A DNA stretch of 64,000 nucleotides from Diadophis punctatus similis (Eukaryota; Chordata; Lepidosauria; Squamata; Dipsadidae): positions 255,798,346-255,862,345 of the forward strand of contig JALIGW010000002.1 of the NCBI GenBank assembly GCA_023053685.1, written 5' to 3'. The notes beneath the pieces were generated by a model. The model was not told the DNA's origin. It saw only the letters and a list, made by a program, of their open reading frames with translations, and searched no databases. A program made the position numbers and the translations under genes. Below, piece by piece: positions 43,301-63,950 of the stretch (the stretch's first letter is position 1; every line of letters begins with the position of its first letter).

Positions 43301-43743
43301 GGGGGGGGGGCTGGATAAGATGTTGTGGGGATGGGGCCATCTAAGGGAGGCATCCTGTGAAGCTTAGGGCCAAGAGGGTCCACTTGGGCACCAAATAGCA
43401 AGACTGCTTGTCCCTCTGAGAAGTTTGTTTGGGAGCCTCTCTTCTTTGAGGGGCTATTAAGGGAAGATCACGCAACCTATTATGGGTTATCGAAGGGAAT
43501 TACAGATTACAGATTAACATAATTGGAAGGGACTTTGCAGGTCATCTAGTCCAACCCCTTGCCCAAGCAGGAGACCCTTCATCTGCCTCTACCTAGGATT
43601 GAACTCACAACTCCTGATTGTGAGGAAAGAGCTCCACCTCTAGGCCACAGCAGCTGGATAGGACTCCCTCAGTGCTCCAGCCCATGAACAGTTCTCACTG
43701 GGTTGTTTTCTCCTTCCAGCAATGCTCATCCAGCCACCTGCAG
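32326..43743 (+). CDS. MHC class II beta chain (5 exons; last short exon not found)
   Basis: Coding exons: 32326-32410 (signal peptide), 34473-34748 (beta1), 42733-43014 (beta2), 43180-43293 (connecting peptide, membrane helix) and 43720-43743 (cytoplasmic). All junctions are GT-AG in phase 1, as in all class II B genes. The product pairs with an alpha chain and presents endosomal peptides to CD4 T cells. Cysteine pairs, the beta1 WNS / HNY motifs and beta2 W and C residues are present, and no stop or frameshift is seen. Two oddities: the conserved beta1 N-glycosylation sequon is missing, and intron 2 is about 8 kb, swollen by LINEs. A tiny terminal exon carrying the stop should follow, as in mammalian genes, but could not be placed. 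No alpha-chain gene is in the window. Confidence 0.93.
32812..33000. repeat. Polypyrimidine (CCT/CTT-rich) tract in MHC intron 1
   Basis: Nearly 190 nt with almost no purines on + (CCTCCTCC, CTTCCTCCTC). The poly-P/poly-S and poly-G/poly-E frames over it are artefacts. Confidence 0.9.
33128..33572 (+). mobile_element. Non-LTR LINE C-terminal fragment (Rex1/L2-like)
   Basis: Frame KLHNILRDSSHPAYNLFRLL then SSRRYGTIKTRTTRLPNSFY matches the family at 31193. It ends in TGACAATAAA and passes directly into an ATTATC hexamer array. Confidence 0.7.
33573..33652. repeat. (ATTATC)n hexamer array, left flank of the R4-like LINE
   Basis: About ten ATTATC/ATCATT units end in TATTATTATTATA. Confidence 0.95.
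33653..34222 (-). mobile_element. R4/Dong-like LINE C-terminal fragment, frameshifted
   Basis: Two minus frames together read HNTPDITLVEKNKVTIIDIA, then YQDLKIEIQRLWHKPAVVIP, GTRGAIPKALELHL and AALLGSAHILRKYI: the C-terminal endonuclease region of R4-clade LINEs. A frameshift lies between about 33900 and 33990. It is 5'-truncated and bounded on both sides by hexamer arrays. Confidence 0.8.
34223..34380. repeat. (ATTATG)n to (ATTATC)n hexamer array in MHC intron 1
   Basis: About ten ATTATG units (34228-34287) pass abruptly into about fifteen ATTATC units (34288-34373). It lies about 90 bp upstream of the beta1 exon. Confidence 0.96.
34473..34748 (+). CDS. MHC class II beta exon 2: beta1 (peptide-binding) domain
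   Basis: Acceptor CCCTTGCAG|TC, donor GAGAA|GTGAGT; 276 nt (mammalian DRB exon 2 is 270). Conserved: HFLFQEKTDC (disulfide Cys), RVRYLDRYFYDRQEFVRFDS, AITELGQPEAKEWNS, VDRFCGHNY (second Cys, and the HN pair that hydrogen-bonds peptide). The NGT sequon that normally follows the first Cys is replaced by PRDGMQ with one extra residue. Confidence 0.95.
35065..35745. mobile_element. hAT-like MITE (CAGGGGTGTCAAACTC family) split by a LINE insertion
   Basis: GAGTGTCAAACCCAAGGCCC (left part) and ATCTGGCCTACAGAGCC ... GAGCTGGCCATGCCC (right part) match the family of 56121-56502. They are separated by the LINE at 35110-35578. Confidence 0.6.
35110..35578 (+). mobile_element. Non-LTR LINE 3' end (CR1-superfamily), copy in MHC intron 2
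   Basis: Broken frame with NRYKLNVNRSKLDCKKFDFN-type sequence and a 3' UTR GCATAAGCGCACAATCGTGC, tail AAATAAAACAAATAC. A closely similar copy in opposite orientation lies at 41405-41950. Confidence 0.75.
35746..36500. other. MHC intron 2 stretch: no feature recognised
   Basis: Moderately AT-rich unique-looking sequence with no exon, repeat consensus or open frame above noise. Confidence 0.4.
36505..36635. mobile_element. Palindromic foldback MITE, decayed copy
   Basis: CAGGGGTGGAGGACAATGGC then ATGACCTGTGGACTTCAACT and its inverse. The outer ends have diverged; the inner arms remain complementary. Confidence 0.7.
36640..36925 (-). mobile_element. CR1 LINE reverse-transcriptase fragment
   Basis: Minus frame KAITRSQHGFVKNRTCFVAF then CDKVTKLVDRRNIVDL matches the CR1 RT block (QHGF-KGRSC--NL---D-VT--VD-G). 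Degenerate. Confidence 0.65.
37196..37214. repeat. Short telomere-like repeat (CCCTAA)3
   Basis: TTAACCCTAACCCTAACCC is three units of the vertebrate telomere repeat in the middle of MHC intron 2. Confidence 0.8.
37240..37700 (+). mobile_element. Old degenerate L2 LINE fragment
   Basis: TCACCTGGACTACTGCAATT, GTGCAATTCAAAGAGCTGGT and CTTCATGGCTTAGGACTGGG correspond to L2 codons HLDYCN, QFKVL and GLGPGYL. Heavily mutated. Confidence 0.6.
37990..41330 (-). mobile_element. L2/CR1-type LINE, near-complete ORF2, antisense in MHC intron 2
   Basis: Minus frames cover an AP-endonuclease (about 41010-40054: LLLLNARSITNKAPLVRDLI, RLRVLGDFNLPSPGE, HTLDLVFLSGQW, SWSDHFLLRLDFMAP), then a 606-codon reverse transcriptase (38184-40004). 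Frame changes occur near 40810-40860 and 40005-40055. The RT catalytic motif reads YADN instead of YADD. The 3' end is an ATTT tail at 37994-38023. It is the longest L2 copy in the window and is inactive. Confidence 0.95.
41405..41953 (-). mobile_element. Non-LTR LINE 3' end (CR1-superfamily), inverted partner of 35110-35578
   Basis: A 123-codon minus frame reads DLSVAHKIICLNDLPVNDYF, NNTRAHNRYKLNVNRSRLDC, NNRVVNAWNTLPDSVVSSPN. The 3' UTR and tail match the copies at 35390 and 31900. Confidence 0.85.
41956..42352 (-). mobile_element. Putative solo LTR
   Basis: On minus it runs from TGTCAGGGCCCAAGCTCAGG to CTGACA, 397 bp with TG...CA ends. Target duplications do not match (AAGGT and CCACC), so the element may have recombined or the ends may be misplaced. 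No internal coding region. Confidence 0.5.
42353..42640 (+). mobile_element. Degenerate L2-like 3' end
   Basis: CACCAACCCTGCTGGCCTTT and a TTTAAACTG...GAGCAGCCATATAAATTGGA 3' UTR resemble an old L2/CR1 tail. Low certainty. Confidence 0.4.
42733..43014 (+). CDS. MHC class II beta exon 3: beta2 (Ig-like) domain
   Basis: Acceptor CTTCCAG|CC, donor TGGG|GTAAGC; exactly 282 nt, the usual length. Reads KPTVTISPTK, LLCIATGFYPVEIEVQWLKN, GDWTYQLQVMLATQPQRGDV, YTCQVGHASLEAPITVQW: a C1-set Ig domain with both cysteines and the conserved tryptophans. Confidence 0.97.
43180..43293 (+). CDS. MHC class II beta exon 4: connecting peptide and membrane helix
   Basis: 114 nt. Reads PRSSSARRKLWTGIMGAVIG then VAFLAVGLFSYLKSKK. 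The glycine-containing helix (GIMGAVIGVAFLAVGLFSYL) with flanking basic residues is the class II beta membrane anchor that packs against the alpha chain. Confidence 0.92.
43500..43655 (-). mobile_element. Composite CR1-tailed SINE fragment
   Basis: AATTGGAAGGGACTTTGCAG (CR1/L3 3' end) is followed by the inverse of the tRNA-like head seen at 17735-17812 (AGGATTGAACTCACAACTCC, GAGCTCCACCTCTAGGCC). It lies in the intron before MHC exon 5. Confidence 0.6.
43720..43743 (+). CDS. MHC class II beta exon 5: cytoplasmic mini-exon
   Basis: CCTTCCAG|CA to GCAG|GTGAGT; 24 nt (the size of this exon in mammalian DRB), reading AMLIQPPA and ending in phase 1. The terminal stop-bearing exon was not identified. 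A GT/AG-compatible short frame near 45010 (VPAH stop) is too weak to claim. Confidence 0.75.
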
Positions 43744-43934
43744 GTGAGTATCTTCTATTTCCCCTCCATTAAATAAAAGAATAAAAAAATATTGGGGGAG
43801 TGGGGGAGGCTCCATAACAGAGAATTTAAAAAAAACACCTAATTCTCTGTTTTGGAGCCTTCCTAATTTTTTAATAGGGTTTTTTGGTAGCTTTTCCTTA
43901 CATGGGACCCCAAATGCAATGCAATTGAACACAC

Positions 43935-43966
43935 AAACACGCACACACACACACACACACACACCT
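43935..43966. repeat. (AC)n microsatellite
   Basis: About 14 AC dinucleotides. Confidence 0.9.
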
Positions 43967-44217
43967 ACACAATACTACCAGTACATAGTACCCGATCTAG
44001 GGTGTCTCCCAAGTTTTGGGAAATTGCAGATGGGAAGGGAAGGGAGCATTCCTCCTTTGTGAGTTTGCTGTTTCTTCTTTCGATCTTTTGCAAAGGTTCT
44101 GGCAAAATGATGCCAGGCTCCATCCTTTGGTGCCACCCCCATCGTACCCCCATCTTCTTTGTTAATATGAAACATCAGGGAGGGAGGGAGGGCTCCTCTC
44201 TTGATTAACCCTCTAAT

Positions 44218-44870
44218 TAAGTCAACTACTGCAATGCGCTCTACATGGGGCTACCCTTGAAGAGTATTCGGAGACTTCAACTGGTGCAAAATGTGGCTGC
44301 GCGTGCTGTGGTGGGTGTGTCAAGATACACCCACGTAACACCCATACTCTGCCAGCTGCATTGGCTGCCCATTGGTCTCCGGGTGCAATTCAAGGTGTTG
44401 ATCATCATCTTTAAAGCCCTACATGGCTTAGGACCAGGTTACCTCCGGGACCGCATCCTACCTCATACTTCCCTTCGACTGGTCAGGTCCCACAGAGTGG
44501 GTCTCCTCCAGGTCCCGTCAACCAAACAATGTCAGCTGGCGGGTCCTAGGGGGAGGGCCTTCTCTGTTGGGGCCCCTGCTGTCTGGAACCAACTCCCCCC
44601 AGAGATACGAATTGTCCCCAACTTTCTGGCCTTCCGAAAAGCCGTGAAGACATGACTCTTCCTGCAGGCGAGGTGTTGAGACGATTTTCATTCTGGTCCC
44701 TCCCCCACTCATGTATGCCTTGTTCGTTTCCTTTAAATGTATTTTAAACTGTTTTAAAGTATATTGTTTAACTGTTCTTTAAAATGTTGTACGCCGCCCT
44801 GAGTCCCCAGGGAGTAGGGCGGCATATAAGAGCACTAAATAAAATAAATAAATAAATAAATAAATAAAAT
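44218..44870 (+). mobile_element. L2/CR1-type LINE 3' end
   Basis: A 136-codon frame (44245-44655) reads LQLVQNVAARAVVGVSRYTH, LHWLPIGLRVQFKVLI, FLAFRKAVKT. The 3' UTR ends in ATAAATAAATAAATAAATAA. Confidence 0.9.
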
Positions 44871-45334
44871 TAGAGATAATTCCATCTTGTCAAGGTCACT
44901 CTGGAGCCTCCCTTTGGACCCCTCGGCTGAACCTGGACCCCCTTCAAGTCCCAGGAGATGAGATGGAGAGAAATCCCTGGTCCTAAAGGGGCAGATTCTC
45001 GCTCCATCCAGTCCCTGCCCATTAACCACACCTCTGCAGTGTGGGCCTGCTTGGGAGGCTGATAGAGAAAGGGGAAAGCCTGCCCTGTGTTTCTCCTGAA
45101 GACTCTCCAAGTAGAACTTACTTACATTAAAGGTTTTACTATCTATATACTACTAAACCTCTTGTGTCTGCTTGTAAACTTCAACTGGGTGCCTCACTGG
45201 GCCACAATTTTTGATGCAACCTACCTCAAACGGGCTAACTCACAGAATGCATCCCAAACCCATGACCCAAAACCTCTGTGGGATTGAAATTTAACGTATT
45301 CATGAACAGAGGCATAGAATCAAAATCATAGGAA

Positions 45335-45656
45335 GGAGGGGTGGGTTCTAACTTACCTCGCTGCCACGTTCACTTCTTCCCGTGCATCGTGGGCGCATGC
45401 ACAGTGCTGAAAAAGAATTTTTTTTTAAAAAAAAGCCGAAAACAAGATGGCGATGCATGCACAGTGCCCAAAACTTGGCTTCTGCGCATGCGCAGAAGAA
45501 AAAAAACCAGGGGAAAAAATCCCCCCCCCAAAAGATGGCAGCGTCCACAGACCAGCACCAATGGAACCGATTCTGTGATGTCATCATGACATCACCAGCG
45601 GGTTGCTACCGGTTCGGGCGAACCGGTCCGAACCAGTCCGAACCCACCTCTGACGT
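45335..45656. mobile_element. hAT-like MITE, family GGTGGGTTCTAAC
   Basis: Left AGGGGTGGGTTCTAACTTAC, right end CGAACCCACCTCTG (reversed CAGAGGTGGGTTCG). Internal GTGATGTCATCATGACATCA palindrome. A related copy lies at 51463-51828. It interrupts a CR1 fragment. Confidence 0.7.
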
Positions 45657-46335
45657 GAAGTATTAGTATAACTTTATAAAGCCTTAGTAAGGCCACATCT
45701 GCAATCCTGCATCCAGTTTTGGTCACCATATTACAAAAAAGATGTAGAGGCCTTGTAAAAAGTTCAGAGAAGAGCAACTAGGATGATTAAAGGCCTGGAT
45801 GTCAACTTGCAAAGCTTTCCTGACCTTCTCCTGAGTTGCCATAGGCAGGGGGATGGGGAATCGAGCCTCGCAGCGGCATCAATGAATTTGCACATCAGTC
45901 AAAACAAAACACATTCTAGCCGGCCAAAGTCAAGGCCATCTCCACAGAAACCAGTAACGGAAGAAGGGAGTGACTTCTACACATGGGAAATTGCTTCGTT
46001 GGGGAATGTGTCTGATGACATACCTTGGGAGGAGGGGGAAGTGGTCAGAGGCAAGGTGTGAATTGAGTGAAGTCAGAGTTGGTTTCACTTGGTCCGTGCC
46101 GACATGACGCTCCTAATAAACAACTGGGTTTTTCTTGAAACTTTGCTTGAGGCTCTTGCTTGCATTAGGGCATCGGTCAGAACCCTGACACTGGAGACTA
46201 AAACATATGAAGAATGGTTGCAGGATTTGGGTATAGCCAGTCTAGAGAAAGGAAGGACTAGGGGGACATGATAGCAGTATTCCAATATTTGAGGGGCTGC
46301 CACAAAGAGGAGGGGGTCAGCTAATTTACCAAAAG
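45657..46335 (+). mobile_element. CR1/L3-type LINE fragment split by a solo LTR
   Basis: AAGTATTAGTATAACTTTAT ... AAGGCCTGGA before the LTR and GACTAAAACATATGAAGAAT ... GGGGCTGCCACAAAGAGG after it form a continuous CR1. Confidence 0.8.
45801..46190 (+). mobile_element. Solo LTR with perfect 5-bp target duplication
   Basis: 390 bp from TGTCAACTTGC to AACCCTGACA, flanked by CTGGA (45796-45800) and CTGGA (46191-46195). Removing the LTR and one CTGGA restores the CR1 sequence AAGGCCTGGAGACTAAAACA. CTAATAAACAACTGG at about 46113 is a plausible polyadenylation signal. It is the remnant of an endogenous LTR retroelement with no coding region left. Confidence 0.88.
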
Positions 46336-46371
46336 CTGCAGACAGCTGGTCAATTACAGACTTTTAGAGCA

Positions 46372-46700
46372 GGGGTGTCAAGGCCTGCGGGCCAGATCCA
46401 GCGCACGGGATGCTTAAATCCAGCCTGGAAATATCAAAGGACGGGTTGTTGCGGGGCCCTTGCGCCTCGTTTTCACCCTCCATGGCCTCCTGCAGCACTC
46501 TGCCAGCCAAAAACGGGCTGAAAAACCAGCCCAAAAATGGCCAGCAGAGTGCTGCAGGAGGCCATGGAGGATGAAAATGAGGCACAGGGGTGCCACGTGC
46601 AGTCCCCCCGTCCCTTGTTTTGGCCGGCAGGGTGCTGCAGGAGGCATCCATCCCACCCGCCCTTGCCCCCCTCGACCCTTCAGAGACATCAGTTTGGTAC
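46372..46700. mobile_element. hAT-like MITE fragment (CAGGGGTGTCAA family)
   Basis: CAGGGGTGTCAAGGCCTGCG at the left end. The interior contains two inverted copies of GGCCTCCTGCAGCACTCTGC (46480-46500 and 46540-46565), so part of it folds back on itself. The right end was not found. Confidence 0.55.
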
Positions 46701-47940
46701 CAAATTCCGTCCTCCTGTTTAGGCCTTCATTATCCCCAAAGTATTCCTTATGGCCCTGTGCAAGATGGATACTTCCCTCATCAATCTTCCCTCATCACTG
46801 GGTATCCCTTTGTTCTCTTCTATCTTATCTGCTACTGGGCTCCTTGGTGCCGTAGGGAACAACAGGGCCGGATGCTTAGCGACACAAAAATGTAGCAGGG
46901 CATCCTATTGTCTGCCCTGGAGCCATTTTCCTTGGCATCTTCAGGGCTGCCACACCAGAGGCTGTGCCAACAGGAGGGGGGGAGGTAGAGATAACACGGG
47001 ATGTTTAACCGAAATAAAATTACTTTCTCTCAGAACCAAGGACGTTCCCAAAAGATGTGAGGAGGTGGGACGTGAGTCCGGATGAACTTTGGGTTGTGAC
47101 CTGATTGGGCCATGTGATGGTCTGCATGGGCGGGGGTGGGGGGGAAGAAAAATGTATTTTTAACTAGGGGGAAACCCGGGGAGCTTTAGAGTCGGGTTTC
47201 CCCAGATGTGCCAATATGAGATGCCTAATAAACCTGTACTTTGAGGAATATGCCTGCCTTGGAGTTTTGATTCTGTTCAGGGATTACTTGGAACCCTGTG
47301 TCACGTAGTGAATATTGTCAGTTGTACGTCTATGCAGGGTGATGCACCCCTATCCTAATATTATGGTACATTCCATTACAAACAGGACACGTGATGTGAT
47401 CTTGTACGCATGTGTGCATTCCTGATTCTCCTTTCTTCTTCTTGTGGTTTGGCTCTGATCGGGAGCGGTCGCATTTAATTAGCAAGAATGTAATTATTCA
47501 GAATTTATTTGTTTTTGTACCGAAATAAATATTTTATTAGAACTTTAACTTTGGTTTTGTTTCTAAATGTCTGAGCTCCGAGAGAAAGATCAAACATCGC
47601 CCCTATGGAGATTTATTCTCCTTCTAACACCCTGACACGCATATGTGCTCACTGTGTGAACCCTGACAATGATGGTGTATGCATCTTCTAACCTGGGATA
47701 TGGACCAGGCATTGAGCGGCACAGAAAAACAAGATTGAGATTGACGAAGATTCAGATTCATGGCAGGAGCACATGTTTTGCAGATATCAAATATTTTACA
47801 GAGGTCAAATGCAGGTGAGATAAGCAGGAGCCAAATGCATAGCGGAAGCAAATGTTTACAGAAGCCAAATGCAGGTTTAGATTAATTGTAGGACTAGCAC
47901 AAGCAATTCTTACAAAAACGAAATAGCAAGTTTCTACTGA
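46700..47940. other. No gene seen; LTR-like pieces
   Basis: CCTAATAAACCTGTACTTTG near 47230 and ACCGAAATAAATATTTTATT near 47519 look like LTR polyadenylation regions. The second is shared with 26010. Boundaries could not be fixed. Confidence 0.35.
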
Positions 47941-48480
47941 TTCTCACCAGCATCAATGGCACCTCCCACTCCCCCACCCTTACCGTGGTTTCTCCTCCCC
48001 TTCGCTTCCAGGGCTCCCGGCCAACGTCCCCACCAGAAGCAGCAACAGGCGGAGCCCATGGAGGCTTCCCCCAAGCCCCCTCCGCAAGAGAGGGGAGAAG
48101 GGGAATAGGGAGGGGGGGCTTGAGAGGGATACTTTCCAAGGAAAAAGTTGCGCCAATGGGAAGTCTCCCTTCTGATGAGTCATCTGTCTCCGGGCAGAAT
48201 CTCTGGTGATTTCTCCCTGCGGAGAAGAGCAGAAACGGAGAAAGGGGGTGGGGCTAGGCAGATTGTATGCAGCGCAACCGGACAGGACCTTTCCGTGTGT
48301 AACGGGGGTCCCAAAGAAGACACAGGTGGTCCCTGAGCGAAGCAATGTCGCGGGGAGGCAACGTGTCCTTCCGAAGAGTCTCTCGTTGGGAGCGTTTCTC
48401 CCATTGGGGAAATCTACTGATGGACACAAGGGTTTTGTGGGCAGAAAATAAAATCCACACCCTCTTTTCTCCTGTCCTCT
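47940..48480 (+). promoter_or_regulatory. Zinc-finger-gene upstream segment B (promoter-like)
   Basis: GC-rich and nearly co-linear with 62925-63410: CCACCCTTACCGTGGTTTCT, GGAGCCCATGGAGGCTTCCC, GAGGGGAGAAGGGGAATAGG, CAATGGGAAGTCTCCCTTCT. It contains an AP-1-like TGAGTCA (48176-48182). It ends less than 100 bp from the acceptor of the first gene Z exon. Promoter or 5' UTR role is inferred. Confidence 0.5.
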
Positions 48481-48528
48481 TAACTGATCTTCTCTGCTTA
48501 TATTTCAGGTTCTGAAGTCCTTCCAGGA

Positions 48529-60540
<12,012 letters not shown>

Positions 60541-60965
60541 TGTATTGCCATAGGAGCAACTGAATAAATGTATGGATTTTGGGAAGCTCCTAGGATAGAT
60601 TTTTTTAAAATCGAGAGGTATTACCTATTCAGTTAGGGTCTCGCTCAAAAAAATCTGTTAAACAGTTACCCTTCTCATTGCTCCAAATCCTCGCAACCTC
60701 AGCTTGGTCACAAACTTCTTTATTTAGGCAGAATCAAAATCTGAAGTGAGTCTGGGATCAGTCTCCAGGCTTAGTGAAGAGCTGATGTATGCAAGCAAAG
60801 CAGGGGAAAATGTATGTGTGTATCTTCATTTTAGCTCTAATTGTGTTGAAAATACTGGCCTTCTTTAAGCATGTAGCAAGGTATTTAACCTTTTTCTTTT
60901 CCATATATTGTATGTGCACAAGTTTGGTTTCAAGTGAAAATCTCTCCCAAATATTTATATGTACA
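60541..60965 (+). repeat. Paralogous 3' flank of gene Z (duplicated with 760-1085 and 2027-2120)
   Basis: Co-linear with the gene X flank and without the L2 that interrupts it. Includes AATAAATGTATGG (possible polyadenylation signal near 60563). Confidence 0.75.
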
Positions 60966-61900
60966 GTAGAGGCATAGAATCAAAATCTTGTGAAATATTA
61001 GTACCGCTTTATAAAGTTTTAGTAATCCACACCTGGAATACTGCAACTAATTTTGGTCACCACACTACAAAAAAGGTGTTGAGTCTTTGGAAAAAGTTTG
61101 GAGAAGAACAACTAAGGTGATCAAAGGCCTGGGGATTAAAACATAGGAAGAACAGTTGCAGGATTTGGGTATGACTAGTCAACCTAGATTTCAACTTAGA
61201 AATAAGGAGAAATTTTCTGACAGTGAGAACAATTGACCAATGGAACAGCTTGCCTTCAGAAGTTGTGGGAGCTTCATCACTGGAAGCTTTCAAGAATAGA
61301 CTGGACTGCTTTTAGAAATTTTCTTTTAGAAATGTTGTCGAGTCTTCTGCTTGGGCAGGGGGTTGGATTAGATGACCTACAAGGTACCTTCCAACTTTGT
61401 TTATCTAGTGAAATGGAGGACTTGGGGTGACATGATAGCAGTATTCCAATATTTGAGGGGCTGCCACAAAAAGGAGGGGGTTAAGTTATTTTCCAAAGCA
61501 TCAGAGGGCAAGACAAGAAAAAATGGATGGAAACTCATCAAGGAGAGAAGCAACTTGGAATTAAGGAGAAACTTCCTAACAGTGAGAACAACTAACCAGT
61601 GGAACAGCTTGTCTTCAGAAACTTTGGGTGCTTTATCATTGGAGGTTTTTAAGAAGAGACTGGACAATCACTTATCTAAAATAGTATATGTTCTCCTGCT
61701 TGAGCAGGGGGTTGGTCTAGAACATGTTTCTCAATCTTGGCAGTTTGAAGATGTGTGGACTTCAATTCCCAGAATTCCACAGCCAGCAACTCTGGCTGGG
61801 GAATTCTGGGAGTTGAAGTCCACACATCTTCAAACTGCCAAGGTTGAGAAACACTGGTCTAGAAGATCTCTAAGGTCTATTCCACCTGTTCCGTTCTTTT
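60966..61900 (+). mobile_element. CR1/L3-type LINE fragment with a hAT foldback inserted
   Basis: Paralogous to the interrupted CR1 at 2120-5095. A frame reads GDMIAVFQYLRGCHKKEGVK, NGWKLIKERSNLELRRNFLT and NQWNSLSSETLG. Confidence 0.8.
61723..61856. mobile_element. Palindromic foldback hAT-type MITE with perfect TSD
   Basis: 134 bp, ends CATGTTTCTCAATCTTGGC and GCCAAGGTTGAGAAACACTG; 8-bp duplication GTCTAGAA at 61715-61722 and 61857-61864. The same site is empty in the paralogous locus near 5035. Confidence 0.92.
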
Positions 61901-62009
61901 ATATTCTCCCAACTGAAAGGGACTTTAAAAATGGTTTTCTTGATCCAACAGTGTACCATATGAGCAATATTTTTTCCCAAAAGGACTTAAATTTCTTGAT
62001 GGAATGAGG

Positions 62010-62480
62010 GGGTGGAATGAGTTCACATATGACTCTGTTTCACATTGCAAAATAATGCATTGAAAACCACGGAATGAGAAAAGCATTAGTAAGGTAGATT
62101 TATCTATGAACGAAGCAATTAAAATATGGGAACCTTTCTCATTATAAAATCCTGGCACTTTTTTCATAATATTCCTAGTTATGTAATTTTACATCTGTGG
62201 AGATAATCCATGCAGCATTGAAAGTGCTTCAGCCAACTTTCTCGTCTTCCTTTGCACCAGAGGACTCAAAAGGGGAACCAGAAAATTTATGCCTCTTTCT
62301 ACAACTTGGAAGGTATTTTGGGCCTTTAAGGATTTGCACTTTGAGTCAGTCTGGGGAGGTCCAAGCAGCGTCTATATTTATCTTCCAATTTAATATTAAG
62401 TATTAAATAATGGAATAAGTCCAATATATTCCTTATTGTGCAGCCAGCGATTCCACTTTTTCACTTTGAAAATGAAGCCC
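62010..62480 (+). repeat. Paralogous intergenic segment (matches 5540-5840)
   Basis: Continuation of the duplication; no gene seen. Confidence 0.6.
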
Positions 62481-63530
62481 TGAAAGAAACACCATCATTA
62501 TTCTGAGGGGTTTTGGGGGCGAGTGGAGGCCGAGGGCTTGAAGGGGGATCCAGTGTGGGGCTCTGGGGATCTTCCAAGTCATTCGCCAGCCAGTGACGGG
62601 GTGAAAGGGTCCCCGGGGGGGGGGGGCTCCCATCAGAGAAGCCGAAAAGGGGACACTGAGGTGGCGGAGGGAGAAGAGGGGACCAGAAGGAGGTCCACTT
62701 CGGTGTCTGACCCAGAGAAAGGAGTTCAGTCCGTCCCTGAGGACCCCAAAGTCTCCCGCGATGATAGCGTTTCCCTCAGAGCGGCGTCTGTTTCTCCGCT
62801 TTCCCGCCAGAATAGGCTCCTCCCACCCCTCTCGGAACCCCTTTTCCCGCTTTTACGCCTGAGGGAATGGAACTGGGAGGAGTGTGGCCAAGAGGAAAGG
62901 GGAGGAGTCTCGCAAGCTCCCGCTTCAATCCCGTCTCACTAGCATCAATGCCCCCTCCCCCTCCCCCACCCTTACCGTGGTTCCTCCTTCCCCCCTTCGC
63001 TTCCAGGGCTCCCGGCTAACGTCGCCACACGAAGCAGCAACATGCAGAGCCCATGGAGGCTTCCCCCAAGCTCTCTCCCCAAGAGAGGGGAGAAGTGGAA
63101 TTGGGAGGCGGGGCTTGACAGGGATATTTCGGAGTTGGCTTCCAAGGAAGAAGTTGCGCCAGTGGGGAGTCTCCCTTCTGATGAGTCATCTGTCTCCGGG
63201 CGGAATCTCTGGTGCTTTCTCCCTGCGGAGAAGAGCAGAAACGGAGAAAGGGGGTGGGGCTACGCAGATTGTGTGCAGCGCAACTGGAGGGGACCTTCAC
63301 GTGTGTAAACGGGGGGGGGGGGGACGTCCCAAAGAGGACACAGGTGATCCCTGAGCGAAGCTATGTCTAGGGTAGGCAAGGACTAATGAGATGTGGAAAT
63401 CCCAGTCTGTTAGCCGATGAGGTCCAAAATCTAGAGGTCTCCTCCAGCTACAGCTCATATATTTTTCACACGACCCCCGTGACACGTGTCTCTAGCCTTC
63501 CAATGCACGATGAACTCTTGCTTTCCAGGG
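62480..63530 (+). promoter_or_regulatory. Zinc-finger-gene upstream segment C (promoter-like)
   Basis: GC-rich, homologous to segments A and B: CTCCCATCAGAGAAGCCGAA, AATAGGCTCCTCCCACCCCT, AGAGCCCATGGAGGCTTCCC and TGAGTCA (63182-63188). By analogy with B it should lie at the 5' end of a further zinc-finger gene to the right of the window. Promoter role is inferred. Confidence 0.45.
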
Positions 63531-63950
63531 TTCTATGTATATGACTCTTCCCCTTTCTGCTTCATGGGGAGCCCGTTTCCCTGACCTCCTGGGAAGTTTG
63601 ACGTCTGAGAAGCATCAGGTGATGATAAGGAAGTTTTTAACCTTTATCTCTGCCTTCTGGGGTAGTGGCTGTCCTTTTCCCCTTCCACACTTTTCCACGA
63701 TCCTTAATTACAGAATTGTCAGTACATACTTTGCTTTTTTTCCGGTGAAAAACTACCAAAAGCCACGCAAAAATGAGACTGTTTTTTTTGGTGGGGGGGC
63801 TCCTCCTTTCGCTTTGCTCCCTTTGCTGTTGAGCAGCCAGAAAGGAGATTCGCTCCGGCTTCAGGTCTGAGAAGGGAAAGTCACTTTTACTTCCTGGTAA
63901 ATCTTTCACTCCCGAGTCTGATTTCCTTTAAGCTTTGACGGTGTGTGTGT
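63531..63950 (+). other. Possible 5' UTR region of the next gene
   Basis: AGGGAAAGTCACTTTTACTTCCTG|GTAAATC near 63891-63896 is a plausible donor. No coding start is recognised. Confidence 0.25.

Noticed and set aside
45005..45025. Terminal stop-bearing exon of the class II beta gene (VPAH then stop)
   Set aside because: Phase fits, but the polypyrimidine tract is weak, it lies 1.3 kb beyond exon 5 downstream of an L2, and four codons cannot be distinguished from chance.
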